A stretch of 64,000 nucleotides of DNA from Ancalomicrobiaceae bacterium S20. GTDB taxonomy: Bacteria > Pseudomonadota > Alphaproteobacteria > Rhizobiales > Ancalomicrobiaceae. The position numbers and the translations under genes were made by a program. Shown one piece after another: positions 1 through 8,638 of this stretch (its first letter is position 1; each line of letters begins with the position of its first letter). The notes under the pieces were generated by a model that was given only the letters and a program-made list of their open reading frames with translations, searched no databases and was not told the origin of the DNA. The stretch is from contig CP158568.1 of NCBI GenBank assembly GCA_040269895.1, positions 558,001 through 622,000 on the forward strand, given 5' to 3'.

Positions 1-601
1 TGCGGTCGGCCGGCATGTCGGCGCCCTGGCCGCCCATGCCGGTCTTGACCCAGCCCGGATGGCAGACCGACACGGCGATGCCTTCGCCCTTGAGGTCGGT
101 CGCGAGGCCCTGCATGACCTTGTTCACCGCCGCCTTCGAGGAGCGGTAGGCGATCTTGTCGGAGAGCGCGTAGGAGAGCGAGCCCATGCGGCTCGACACG
201 GTCAGGATGCGGCCGTGCTCGGCGAGGCGCAGGTTCGACAGGAACACTTGCGCGACCTTGAGCGGCGCCAGCGTGTTGACCTCGAAACACGCCCGCCAGC
301 CGTCGAAGTCCATGTCGAGCGTCGACTGCCGCTCCGGGCCGATGACGCCGGCATTGTTGACGACCACGTCGATGGCGATGTCGCCGATCTCCTCGCGCGC
401 AGCCTCGATCGAGGCGAAATCGGTGACGTCCATCCGCACGATGTCGATGTCGATGTCGTCGCGGGCCGCGAGCGCCTGCAGCTCGGTCGCGCTGTCCGGA
501 TCGCGGCAGGTGGCGATGACAACATCGCCGCGGTTGGCGAGCGATTCGGTCAGCGCGAGGCCGATGCCGCGGCTGGCGCCGGTCACGAGAACGGTGAGCA
601 T
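1..601 (-). CDS. SDR family oxidoreductase (3' end outside window)
   Basis: An NAD(P)-dependent short-chain dehydrogenase/reductase, read leftward from an ATG at 601 and still open at base 1, so about 200 residues are visible. The N-terminus carries the Rossmann glycine motif (VTGASRGIG). NNAG follows near residue 85 and the catalytic YRSSK (YxxxK) near residue 150, then a typical PGWVKT segment. That is most of the usual 230-250 residues, so only the C-terminal substrate loop is missing. Substrate unknown. The reading frame in the plus direction over the same bases is a GC-driven shadow. Confidence 0.9.
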   Translation of the reverse strand, partial: MLTVLVTGASRGIGLALTESLANRGDVVIATCRDPDSATELQALAARDDIDIDIVRMDVTDFASIEAAREEIGDIAIDVVVNNAGVIGPERQSTLDMDFDGWRACFEVNTLAPLKVAQVFLSNLRLAEHGRILTVSSRMGSLSYALSDKIAYRSSKAAVNKVMQGLATDLKGEGIAVSVCHPGWVKTGMGGQGADMPADR

Positions 602-789
602 GGTGTCCTCCGTGGTCTGATTCCGTCCGTTATAGAGCAGATGAGCCGCACACCCCACCGGCACGGCCCGGATCGACAGCGGCACATGGTCATGGGGGCG
701 GGTCAGGCTTCGCCCCAGGTTGACGTCAGGCGGACCGGCGCAAAAGGTGCGGTCCGCATCGTCGATCCGCGAGGCGAGGAACATCCGTC

Positions 790-1188
790 ATGACATCCCT
801 GGCGACGGTCGGACAGGTCATCGCGGGCGCAGGCACGATCGGCCTCGCGCTGGTTCACCAATGGGTCGGCGGGCCGGAGATTGCCGAGCCGATCGCCGCG
901 GCGCCGCTCGCTCCCGAGGTCTGCGCGGTCGCGGCCGTGGTGTGGCAGGCGGTGACGGCGCTTCTGCTGCTCGATGGGGTCGCGATCCTCTCGGGGCTGT
1001 GGTGGCCGTCGCGGGCCGTGCTGGCGCTGGCGACGGCGCAGAACGCGGCCTTCGCCGCGCTCTTCCTCGTCCGGGATCTCACCGTGTTCGGCGATATCCT
1101 CACGCTGCCGCAATGGATCGGCTTTGCGATCGTGATCGCGGCCGCCGTGCCCGCGCTCCGGCGCCCGATGCCGCGTGCGAGCGATTGA
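790..1188 (+). CDS. Small hydrophobic membrane protein, unknown function
   Basis: A 132-residue protein with about four hydrophobic segments (near residues 5-25, 45-65, 75-95 and 105-125), alanine- and valine-rich, ending in a short basic tail. I recognise no motif that assigns a function. It resembles the many small four-helix inner-membrane proteins of proteobacteria. The ATG at 790 follows a GAGGA-like ribosome site at about 775-781. It lies alone between the divergent SDR gene and the convergent amidase. Confidence 0.6.
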   Translation: MTSLATVGQVIAGAGTIGLALVHQWVGGPEIAEPIAAAPLAPEVCAVAAVVWQAVTALLLLDGVAILSGLWWPSRAVLALATAQNAAFAALFLVRDLTVFGDILTLPQWIGFAIVIAAAVPALRRPMPRASD

Positions 1189-1200
1189 ACGCGCGGCCGG

Positions 1201-2478
1201 TCAGGCGCCAAGCGCCTTTTCGAGAAAGCGGGCCGCCTCCAGCGCGCGCAGGTCGCGGCCGAACGGGGCGACGATTTGCAGGCCGAGCGGCAGGCCGCCG
1301 CCGCCGGTCAGGCCGGGGACGTTGACGCAGGGCGTGCCCATCAGCGTCCAGAGCTTGTTGAAGATCGGTGCGCCCGTGGAGGCGAGACCTTCCGGCGCCG
1401 CGCCGGGCGTGCTCGGCGTCAGGATTACGTCGACTTCGGCGAACAGGTCCTTGAGCGCGAGCCGCGCCTGGCGGGACGTCCGGCGCGCGAGGTCGTAGGC
1501 TTCGGGCGTGATCGAGGCGCCGTGGTCGAGCGCCTCGCGCAGGATCTCGCTCAGACGGCCGCGATGGTGGTCGACCTCGAAGGCGAAGGCCTGTGCGGCC
1601 TGGAAATCCTGCAAGACCCGATGGGCCGCGAAAGCCTCGGCGAAGACCGCCGGCATTTCGAGGTCGACGACCGTGGCACCGGCCTGCGCCGCCTTGCGGG
1701 CGCCGGTCTCCAGCGCCGCCCGCATGTCGTGGCTCGCCTCGTCCCAGAGGTGGGTGCGCGCGACGCCGATGCGCGGCGCGCCCGGATCGCGTCCGTCGAC
1801 CCGCAGCGGACGGCCGATCAGCGCCGTCGCGCAGAACCCGATGTCCTCGATGCCCGCGGCGAACAGGCCGATCGTGTCGAGCGACCAGGAGAAGCACTTC
1901 ATGCCCACGGTCGGGATCAGTCGGAACGACGGCTTGAACCCGGCGATGCCGCAGAAGGCGGCCGGGCGGATCACCGATCCGCCGGTCTGGGTGCCGAGCG
2001 CAAACGGGATCAGGCCGGCGCCGACAGCCGCGGCCGAGCCCGAGGACGAGCCGCCCGGCGTGTGGTCCGGCTTGACCGGATTGCGGGTCACGGTCGGCTG
2101 CAGATAGGCGAATTCGGTGGTCGCGGTCTTGCCGATCACGGTCGAGCCGGCGCGGCGGGCGAGCGCCACGACCGGCGCATCGGCGGCCGGGCGGTGGCCG
2201 GCGTAGATCTCCGAGCCGTAGGCGGTCGGCAGGTCGTGGGTGTCGATGATGTCCTTGACGCCGAGCGCGATGCCGGCCAGCGGACCCGTCGCTGTCGCCG
2301 CGGCGGCGCGGGCGGCGTCGAAGTCGGTCGCGACGAAGGCGCCGAGCAGCGCGTCATGGGCTTCAATGGCCGCGATCGACCGCTCGATCGCGGTGGCCGG
2401 GGTCAGATTGCCGGCATCGATCGCGCGGGCGAGGGCGAGGGCAGAAACGGGGGCGGGGAAGCGGCGAGTGCTTGTCAT
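1201..2478 (-). CDS. Amidase (amidase-signature family)
   Basis: A 425-residue hydrolase of the amidase signature family, which cleaves C-N bonds of amides through a Ser-cisSer-Lys triad. Visible elements are the lysine in GVKDIID (about residue 75), the serine-rich loop GGSSSGSAAA (about 142-151) and the nucleophile loop TGGSVIRP (Ser about 168), followed by FKPS. The length fits small family members. The ATG at 2478 was chosen because homologous sequence starts with a helix there; the upstream extension of the frame is arginine-rich and unrelated. The native substrate cannot be told from sequence. It is not obviously GatA, since no gatB or gatC is nearby. Confidence 0.88.
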   Translation of the reverse strand: MTSTRRFPAPVSALALARAIDAGNLTPATAIERSIAAIEAHDALLGAFVATDFDAARAAAATATGPLAGIALGVKDIIDTHDLPTAYGSEIYAGHRPAADAPVVALARRAGSTVIGKTATTEFAYLQPTVTRNPVKPDHTPGGSSSGSAAAVGAGLIPFALGTQTGGSVIRPAAFCGIAGFKPSFRLIPTVGMKCFSWSLDTIGLFAAGIEDIGFCATALIGRPLRVDGRDPGAPRIGVARTHLWDEASHDMRAALETGARKAAQAGATVVDLEMPAVFAEAFAAHRVLQDFQAAQAFAFEVDHHRGRLSEILREALDHGASITPEAYDLARRTSRQARLALKDLFAEVDVILTPSTPGAAPEGLASTGAPIFNKLWTLMGTPCVNVPGLTGGGGLPLGLQIVAPFGRDLRALEAARFLEKALGA

Positions 2479-2594
2479 GGGTCGCGAGCTTAGCCGAGGG
2501 CGCCGGCCGATCAACGGCCGGCGGTGCGGGGCGGCTCTGCGTGATGCGAGCGGCGGGCGGGACCCGCACGCGGGCCGGCGCGTTCGGGCGCCGG

Positions 2595-3215
2595 TCACGC
2601 ACCGGTTCCAGGCGGCATGCTCGTCGGCGCGAAGGCGGTGGGCGCGGCCGGGGCGCGCAGCACCTTGCGCATGAAGAGCTCGGTCGAGCCGACGACCGCG
2701 AGATCCGGCAGCGGGCCGACCTCGACGAAGCCGACCGCGCGGTAGAAGCCGACGGCCGGCGCGTTCCAGTCCGACACGCAGAGCCACAGATTGGCCTCGC
2801 GGGGCACGGCCGCGACCTCGCCGGCCATCCAGTCGATGATCGCCCGGCCGATGCCGCGGCCGTGGGTGGTCTCGGCGAGTGCCAGCAGTTCGAGGTAGGG
2901 CCCGCGCATGAAGGGCGAGCGGACGATGACGGCGCCGACGGGCCGCTCTTCCAAGCGAACCGCAAAAGTGCGCGCGCCCGGCTCCTGCGCGACGAGCCGG
3001 GCCGCGATCGCCTCCGCCGGCCAGCCGCTGGTGCGCCAGGGATCGACGCTCGCGACCAGGGCGCCGAGCGCGGCGGCATCATCGCCGACGGGTGTCAGCG
3101 CCAACGGCTCGCCACGGCCGGTCACGAGATCAAAACGCGGCGCGGCGAAGGGCGTGTTGCCGGTGGCTTCTGTGCGATCGGCGATCGTCGGGAGGGTTTC
3201 GGAGGGCGGCATCAT
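2595..3215 (-). CDS. GNAT family N-acetyltransferase
   Basis: A 206-residue acetyl-CoA-dependent acyltransferase. The acetyl-CoA pyrophosphate loop is visible as THGRGIGRAI at about residues 118-127 (the R/Q-x-x-G-x-G/A pattern). It follows a beta strand (YLELLALAE) and precedes the terminal NAPAVGFYRAVGFVEVG segment typical of GNAT motif B. Substrate unknown. The first 40 residues are less conserved in appearance. Two adjacent ATG codons open the frame. It is transcribed in the same direction as the amidase, 116 bp upstream of it. Confidence 0.82.
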   Translation of the reverse strand: MMPPSETLPTIADRTEATGNTPFAAPRFDLVTGRGEPLALTPVGDDAAALGALVASVDPWRTSGWPAEAIAARLVAQEPGARTFAVRLEERPVGAVIVRSPFMRGPYLELLALAETTHGRGIGRAIIDWMAGEVAAVPREANLWLCVSDWNAPAVGFYRAVGFVEVGPLPDLAVVGSTELFMRKVLRAPAAPTAFAPTSMPPGTGA

Positions 3216-3225
3216 GGGGCGGGGC

Positions 3226-4358
3226 TCAATGTTTCGTTGCCGGGGGCCCTTCGGTCGAGATCGGCCGCCGCGCGATGACCGAACCGGTCGTTTCCGGCGC
3301 GGCTGTGGGCATCGGGCTCGACGTCGGCCAGGACGAAACGCTCCGGGCGGGCTTTCGGCCCCATGTGTCGTATCGATCGGTGTCGCCCGGTCGCGCGTCG
3401 TAGCAGGTCTCGGTCACGACCGGCGTGCCGGCGGCGAGCAGTTCGGAGACCGTGACGAGGCGATAGCCTTTCGCCCGTAGTGCATCGATGACGCGGGGCA
3501 GAGCGCTCCCCGTGTGATAGCCGCGGCCGTTGGCGTGCATCAGCACGATCGAGCCCGGCCGCACGCCGGCGAGCGTCGCCTGCACGATCGCGTCGGCCGA
3601 CATCAGCGGCGAGGGATCGCCGGAGGAGACGTCCCACTGGATCGCCATCATGCCGGCGCCGTTGACGGCCGCCATCGCGTTTGCGTTGCAAGCGCCGAAG
3701 GGGAAGCGGAACAGCGTCGAGCGGGCGGGGGCTGAACGGATGTCGGTCGAACGGGGCGAGGCGGCATCCGCGCGACGGCACTGCGCGGCGGCGGCACGGG
3801 CCGGCGCCAGCGCGGCCTCCGGCGCCAGCACCTCGCGGGCGAGCTTGGCCGGGTCGGCCAGACGCAGATTGGCGTGGCTCCAGGTGTGATTGCCGAGCTC
3901 GAACAGCGGATCGCGGGCGATCTCGCCGATGCGCCCGGCATGGGTGGTGGCCCAGTGACCGCCGGCGAAGATCGTCGCCGGCACCTGTTTCGCCCGCAGC
4001 GTGTCGAACACCGCGCCGTCGTAGCCGGCGACCTCGCCGGACGTCTCGCAGAGATCGAAGGTCAGCGCGACGAGCTTCTCGGCCCCATGGAGATCGACGC
4101 GGCGGATCGCGCCGGCGATCGGCGCGGCCGCGCGCGCTTGCGCAAAGGCGCCGTAGTCCGGCACCGCGACACGGGCCGCGCCTTTACGGATTGCGGCTTC
4201 GCCGGCGCTGGAGGGTGCGGGGCGGCACAAAGAGGTGCGGTCTCGCCGGCCACAGCTGCCATCGGCACGGCGGCGGCGATCAGCGCGGCGGTCGCCGCCC
4301 GGAGGGCGAGCGCGTGGGCTCCACGGCGCAGCGAGAACAAGCGCGAGCGTGACGTCAT
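3226..4358 (-). CDS. Secreted polysaccharide deacetylase (NodB-like), apparent frameshift
   Basis: A carbohydrate esterase 4 type deacetylase, probably exported and acting on cell-wall or surface glycans. The ATG at 4358 opens a basic-hydrophobic signal peptide ending near AVAGETA. The catalytic domain (VALTFDLCE, then HTWSH, then RFPFGACNANA) lies in a different frame. The frames join if the GGGG run at 4219-4222 is read as five bases; the gene then has 377 codons, a normal length. Motif 1 reads TFDL rather than the usual TFDD, so the second, metal-binding aspartate is replaced; the HxxxH-type motif is kept. The last 40 residues are low-complexity. It is divergent from the extensin-like gene. 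Confidence 0.75.
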
Positions 4359-4539
4359 GACTCCAGCGGTGACGCGAGTGCCCGTTCAAGGCAAGGGCCT
4401 CGAGCCGGTATCCTGGATGGTCCTGAAATCGGGGCGGTTTTCTGCGGAGCTCGGACGCTGCGGCAGTCCCGATTCGGGTCGTCTTACGCGCGCGGGCGTC
4501 AACGATTCCTTTCCAGGTTCGGTCGCATTGTCCAATTCC

Positions 4540-5436
4540 ATGAAGCGTGTCCTTTCCATCACGGCCCTCGTCGGCATGGCCGGTCTCCTGACCGGTTGCA
4601 GCATGTTCGGCGGCTGGTTCGCCGAGCGCGATCCGTGGCGCCGCGAGGCGGAGGCGCGGTGCATCGCCTCGGGCGTGGTGCGCCCGTCGGCCTATATCCA
4701 GCCGGTGCGCGAGATCGATGGCGCGGGCGCCTGCGGCGCCGACCATCCGTTCAAGGTCACGGCCGTCACCGAAGGCCGCGTGGCCATGTCGGAGCAGGTT
4801 CTGATGAACTGCCCGATGGTGACGAGCCTCGAATCCTGGGTCGCGACCGTCGTGCAGCCGATCGCCATGGCGACGTTCGGTCAGCCGGTCGCGGTGGTCG
4901 AGACCTTCGGCACCTATTCATGCCGGCGCGTGAACCATCGCCTGCGCGGCTCGATGTCCGAACACGCCTACATGAACGCGATCGACGTCTCCGGCTTTAA
5001 ACTGGCCGACGGTCATCGCATCACGATCAAGGGCGCCTGGTATTCGGGCCAGCCGCAGGAACAGGCGTTCCTGCACACGGTCGGGGCGGAGAGCTGCAAG
5101 GTGTTCAACACCGTGCTCGGCCCCTCGGGCGATGCCTCGCACCAGGACCACTTTCATCTCGATCTCGCCAACCGCTCGCGCTCCGGCCGACGGGTCTGCC
5201 GCGGCTCGGGTCCGATGGTGGCACAGGGCGGCATGTCCTATGGCGCCGGCGGGGCGTACGATCCGGCGATCACCGGCTCGGTCGCGCCGAAGATCGACAC
5301 CGGTCCCGAAGACAGCGGGGTGATCGACGCGGTGCAGCTCGATCCGGAGATCGCCGCCTCGATCGCCAAGCGGCCCGAACAGAACTGGCCGCGCACGCTG
5401 CCGAAGGTCGAGCAGGCGATCCCGAACGAGGACTGA
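4540..5436 (+). CDS. Extensin-like C-terminal domain lipoprotein
   Basis: A 298-residue exported lipoprotein. The signal peptide ends in a lipobox (GLLTGC, Cys about 20). The following domain has the extensin-like_C pattern: SMSEHAYMNAIDVSGF and HQDHFHLD. These place His, Asp and His where zinc peptidases of the LAS/M15 type bind metal, so action on peptidoglycan peptides in the periplasm is likely but inferred. After about residue 230 a Gly/Ala/Pro-rich tail of 65 residues follows. The ATG at 4540 is preferred over upstream codons because it creates the signal peptide. Its promoter must lie in the 181 bp shared with the divergent deacetylase. Confidence 0.82.
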   Translation: MKRVLSITALVGMAGLLTGCSMFGGWFAERDPWRREAEARCIASGVVRPSAYIQPVREIDGAGACGADHPFKVTAVTEGRVAMSEQVLMNCPMVTSLESWVATVVQPIAMATFGQPVAVVETFGTYSCRRVNHRLRGSMSEHAYMNAIDVSGFKLADGHRITIKGAWYSGQPQEQAFLHTVGAESCKVFNTVLGPSGDASHQDHFHLDLANRSRSGRRVCRGSGPMVAQGGMSYGAGGAYDPAITGSVAPKIDTGPEDSGVIDAVQLDPEIAASIAKRPEQNWPRTLPKVEQAIPNED

Positions 5437-5548
5437 CCGGCCGGGGTGCCGACGCGACGGCGCGGGGCCGCGGATCGCGGCTTCGTCACGAGATCTTCGT
5501 GTGAAATCGGTATAGGAACAGATCGACCGTCGCGGTCGCTCGGGCCCG

Positions 5549-6556
5549 GTGTTTCCTGACACGCCGTCCCGATCGGGCGCGAAGCCGCCGCATCGGAGCG
5601 ATCGTTTGTCCACGCATTTTCACCGTTCGGCCGCCGCCGAAACCCCGGTCCGCTTTTCCTACGCCACGCCCGACCAGCCGGCTCTGACCCGGGCGGTGAT
5701 CCGGACGATCGAGTTCGTCGGTGGGCAGCGCAAGCTCAAGCGCCGTTATCTCGACGGCCGCAGCGCGGTCGCGGCGGGCGAAGACTTCTTCGACATGGCG
5801 ATCCGGATGCTCGCGCTGAAGGTCGAGTACGACGAGGCGGCGCTGGCGCGGATCCCGAAGGACGGCCCGGTGCTGTTCGTCGGCAATCATCCCTACGGCG
5901 TGCTCGACGGCATCACCTTCACGTGGCTGGCGCGCAAGGCGCGGCCGGACGTCAAGGTGCTCGCTCACGGCGTGCTGTGCCGGCTGCCCGAGACGCGCGA
6001 GCAGCTGCTGCCGATCGACTTCGCCGAGACCCGTGAGGCGCAGGCGACCACGCTCAACTCGCGCGTCACCGCGCAGCGCTGGCTGCAGCAGGGCCACGCG
6101 ATCGGCATCTTCCCGGCCGGCGGCATCTCGACCTCCGAGAAGCCGCTGCGCGGCGCGGCGCTCGATCTGCCCTGGGCGCCGTTCACCGGCAAGCTCGCGA
6201 TGATGTCGAAGGCGACCGTCGTGCCGGTCTATTTCGAGGGTCAGAACAGCCGGCTGTTCCAGATGGCCTCGCATCTGTCGGTGACGCTGCGGCTGTCGCT
6301 CCTGTTCCGCGAGACGGTCAAGCGCATGGGCACGCGGCTCAGGGTCCATATCGGGGCGCCGATCCCTTACGAGGAATGGGCGCATATCCACGAGCGCGAC
6401 CGGCTCGTCGCCGAGTTCCGGCGCCGCACCTTCTCGCTGGCGCCGGCGATCGAAGGCGTCGACCTCACCCGCGAGGGGCGGCTCAAGATCTTCGAGAAGC
6501 CGGCGCGCCCGGCCGCGGAAGTCGCCGCGGCGCAGGTCAAGGCGCGGTCGGCCTGA
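5549..6556 (+). CDS. 1-acyl-glycerol-phosphate-type acyltransferase (PlsC-like)
   Basis: A membrane-associated acyltransferase of the PlsC/LPLAT superfamily, which transfers acyl groups to a lysophospholipid or ornithine-lipid precursor. Visible motifs are NHPYGVLDG (the HX4D catalytic block, about residues 111-119), the substrate-binding block IGIFPAGGIS (about 187-196) and VVPVYFEG. No strong membrane helix is present. The frame opens with GTG at 5549; a TTG at 5606 is an alternative that removes 19 poorly convincing residues. The exact acceptor is not decidable; OlsA-like or generic lysophospholipid acyltransferase are both possible. Confidence 0.82.
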   Translation: MFPDTPSRSGAKPPHRSDRLSTHFHRSAAAETPVRFSYATPDQPALTRAVIRTIEFVGGQRKLKRRYLDGRSAVAAGEDFFDMAIRMLALKVEYDEAALARIPKDGPVLFVGNHPYGVLDGITFTWLARKARPDVKVLAHGVLCRLPETREQLLPIDFAETREAQATTLNSRVTAQRWLQQGHAIGIFPAGGISTSEKPLRGAALDLPWAPFTGKLAMMSKATVVPVYFEGQNSRLFQMASHLSVTLRLSLLFRETVKRMGTRLRVHIGAPIPYEEWAHIHERDRLVAEFRRRTFSLAPAIEGVDLTREGRLKIFEKPARPAAEVAAAQVKARSA

Positions 6557-6624
6557 CCTGCCGTCCTGGGCTTGAAGGCTGGCTCGCAGGCTGGGCTTGC
6601 AGGTTCCAAATCCGAATGAAGCGG

Positions 6625-6644
6625 CGCCACCCGATCGGGTGGCG
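6625..6644 (+). terminator. Perfect palindrome downstream of the acyltransferase gene
   Basis: CGCCACCCGATCGGGTGGCG is an 8-bp stem closed by a GATC loop, 68 bp after the acyltransferase stop codon, followed by TCTGCGTTT. The position and stem suit a rho-independent terminator, although the T-tract is weak. Confidence 0.5.
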
Positions 6645-6779
6645 TCTGCGTTTCCGGATGCTCCGCGCGAACTTCAACGGCGGGGCGAAGCGCGAGTCAG
6701 TTCAATGACTTCGTGGGGTCGGCTGCAACCGTGATTCCGCTCGAAGTCGTTGACCTCGGATGCCACGCGAAGGCGCGGA

Positions 6780-7601
6780 TCAGACGCGGGGTAGGTGAGC
6801 TTCCCGCGCGCGCAGCACGACGTAGAGCGTTGCGAAGACGAGCGTCAGGCCGACGAAGACGACGCCCACGACATTGACGACCGGGGTCAGGCCGAAGCGC
6901 AGCCTCGAGCCGACCTCGGTTACCAGCGTCCAGCTGCCGCCGATCGAGAAGACGGTCGTGTTGTAGTTCTCGAACGACTGCAGGAAGGCGATGGCCGCGG
7001 CGGTCAGCGCGGTCGGCTTCAGGAACGGCAGGGTGATCCGCCGCAGCACCAGGGCCTTGGACGCGCCGAGGTCGAGCGCGGCTTCCTCGAGTGTCAGGTC
7101 GAGCCGTTCGAGACGGGCGAGAAACATCAGCATCGCGTAGGAGGCGATGAAGCTCGACTGTGCCAGCACGGCGAGATGCAGGCCGCCGGAGACGCCGAAG
7201 TCGCGCCAGAAGATCAGCGTCGCAAGCCCGACGATGATGCCGGGGATCAGGATCGGCGAGACCATCAGCGTGTAGAGGACGCCGGCGGCGCGCGATTGCA
7301 ACCGGTGCAGGATCAGCGCACCGGCGAGACCGCAGGGCAGCGAGATCGCGATCACGCCGACCGCGACGACGAGCGAGTTGACGAGCCCCTGCATCAGGCG
7401 CGCGTCATTGAACAGCGCCGGGAACCACTGCAGCGTGAAACCCTTCCATTGGGTGACGGAGGGATAGGGGTAGGCGTTGAACGCCGCGACGGTCATCACC
7501 GCGAGCGGCGTGAACAGGTAGACGAAGAAGAGGCCGATATAGAGGTTCAGCACCAGGCCGCTCGCCCGGCCCGCCGGCAGCAGGATCTGGTCGCGGCTCA
7601 T
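6780..7601 (-). CDS. potC: Polyamine-type ABC transporter permease (PotC-like)
   Basis: A 273-residue inner-membrane subunit of a binding-protein-dependent importer. About six hydrophobic helices are visible. The cytoplasmic coupling loop reads EEAALDLGASKALVLRRITLP (about residues 155-175), the EAA motif that docks on the ATPase. The FNAYPYPS region after helix 1 is typical of the PotC/YdcV group. Its start overlaps the potB stop by 4 bp, so translation is coupled. It is the last gene of a four-gene minus-strand operon. Spermidine or putrescine is inferred from family resemblance; other cationic or small organic substrates are possible. Confidence 0.85.
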   Translation of the reverse strand: MSRDQILLPAGRASGLVLNLYIGLFFVYLFTPLAVMTVAAFNAYPYPSVTQWKGFTLQWFPALFNDARLMQGLVNSLVVAVGVIAISLPCGLAGALILHRLQSRAAGVLYTLMVSPILIPGIIVGLATLIFWRDFGVSGGLHLAVLAQSSFIASYAMLMFLARLERLDLTLEEAALDLGASKALVLRRITLPFLKPTALTAAAIAFLQSFENYNTTVFSIGGSWTLVTEVGSRLRFGLTPVVNVVGVVFVGLTLVFATLYVVLRAREAHLPRV

Positions 7602-8638
7602 CGGGTGATGTCCTTCAGCCGGACCCGGAACAGCGCCATCATCAGGAAGACGAAGGCCATGCAGGCGATCAGCAGCGTGAAGGCATAGGCCGCGCCGATG
7701 TTCCAGTTGTTGGCCTCGAAGAACTGCCGGTAGACGAGCTGGCTGAACCAGTCGCCGCCCTGGCCGCGCGTCATGATCTGCGGCACCGAGTAGGAGCCGG
7801 CCGAGAGCATGAAGGTCATGATGCAGCCGACCGCGATGCCGGGCTTGGCGTGCGGGATGACCAGACGCCAATGGATGCGCGCCACCGAGGCGCCGAGGTC
7901 GCGCGCGGCCTCGATCTGGTTGCGATCGAAGGTCTCCAGCGTGTTGTAGACGGGGAAGACCATGAACAGGACGTAGGTATAGACCATCGCCAGGAAGACC
8001 GCGGTAGGGCCTTCCAGGAAGGGAATCCAGCGCCGGTTGGCGATGTCGACCACGCCGAACCAGTCGAGCACGCCGTTGATGACGCCCTGGTAGTCGAGGA
8101 TCATCAGCCAGGCGTAGATCCGCAGCAATTCGTTGAGCGCGTAAGGAACGATCAACCCGACCAGCAGCAGCATCGCGCGCAGCCCCGTGGTCGCCACCGC
8201 GGCCAGATAGGCGACCGGATAGCAGACGACGAGCGCGAGCAGCGTCACGGCCAGCGCGTAGGCGAGCGTCTTCAGGAAGATCTGGGCATGGACGCCGCTC
8301 ATGCGCGTATAGTTCTGCAGGCCGTAGACGCGCGTCGGCTGTTTCTCGCGCGCTTCGAGATCCTGGATGGTCCGGCCGAGCGCCTGGATCCGGACATCGA
8401 GCGTGAGGCGCTGGTCGGGGTCCTTTGTGCGGCTGAAATCGTATTTCGCCTGCGAGAGCTCGTTATAGGCCTGATCGAGCCGGACCGAGATGTCGCCGGT
8501 GTCGGACTCCAGCGACCATAGCGACTGCTCGATCATCACCGCCTGCGGCGCGGCGACGAGGCCGATCGTCCAGAGCGCGACGAGCAGCCAGAGCACGGCC
8601 GTGAGGCCCGGACCGTAGGCGCGCAGAACCTCACGCAT
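7598..8638 (-). CDS. potB: Polyamine-type ABC transporter permease (PotB-like) with extra periplasmic segment
   Basis: A 346-residue permease that pairs with the following PotC-like subunit. After the first helix (about residues 10-33) there is a charged segment of some 75 residues, rich in D, R, Q and L and probably helical, before the usual YGLQNYTRM start of the core. That makes the protein longer than the usual 275-300 residues. The core holds five further helices and the EAA loop (IEAARDLGASVARIHWRLVIP, about 238-258). The ATG at 8638 overlaps the end of the ATPase gene by 8 bp. The role of the extra segment is unknown; it should face the periplasm and could contact the binding protein. 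Confidence 0.85.
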   Translation of the reverse strand: MREVLRAYGPGLTAVLWLLVALWTIGLVAAPQAVMIEQSLWSLESDTGDISVRLDQAYNELSQAKYDFSRTKDPDQRLTLDVRIQALGRTIQDLEAREKQPTRVYGLQNYTRMSGVHAQIFLKTLAYALAVTLLALVVCYPVAYLAAVATTGLRAMLLLVGLIVPYALNELLRIYAWLMILDYQGVINGVLDWFGVVDIANRRWIPFLEGPTAVFLAMVYTYVLFMVFPVYNTLETFDRNQIEAARDLGASVARIHWRLVIPHAKPGIAVGCIMTFMLSAGSYSVPQIMTRGQGGDWFSQLVYRQFFEANNWNIGAAYAFTLLIACMAFVFLMMALFRVRLKDITR

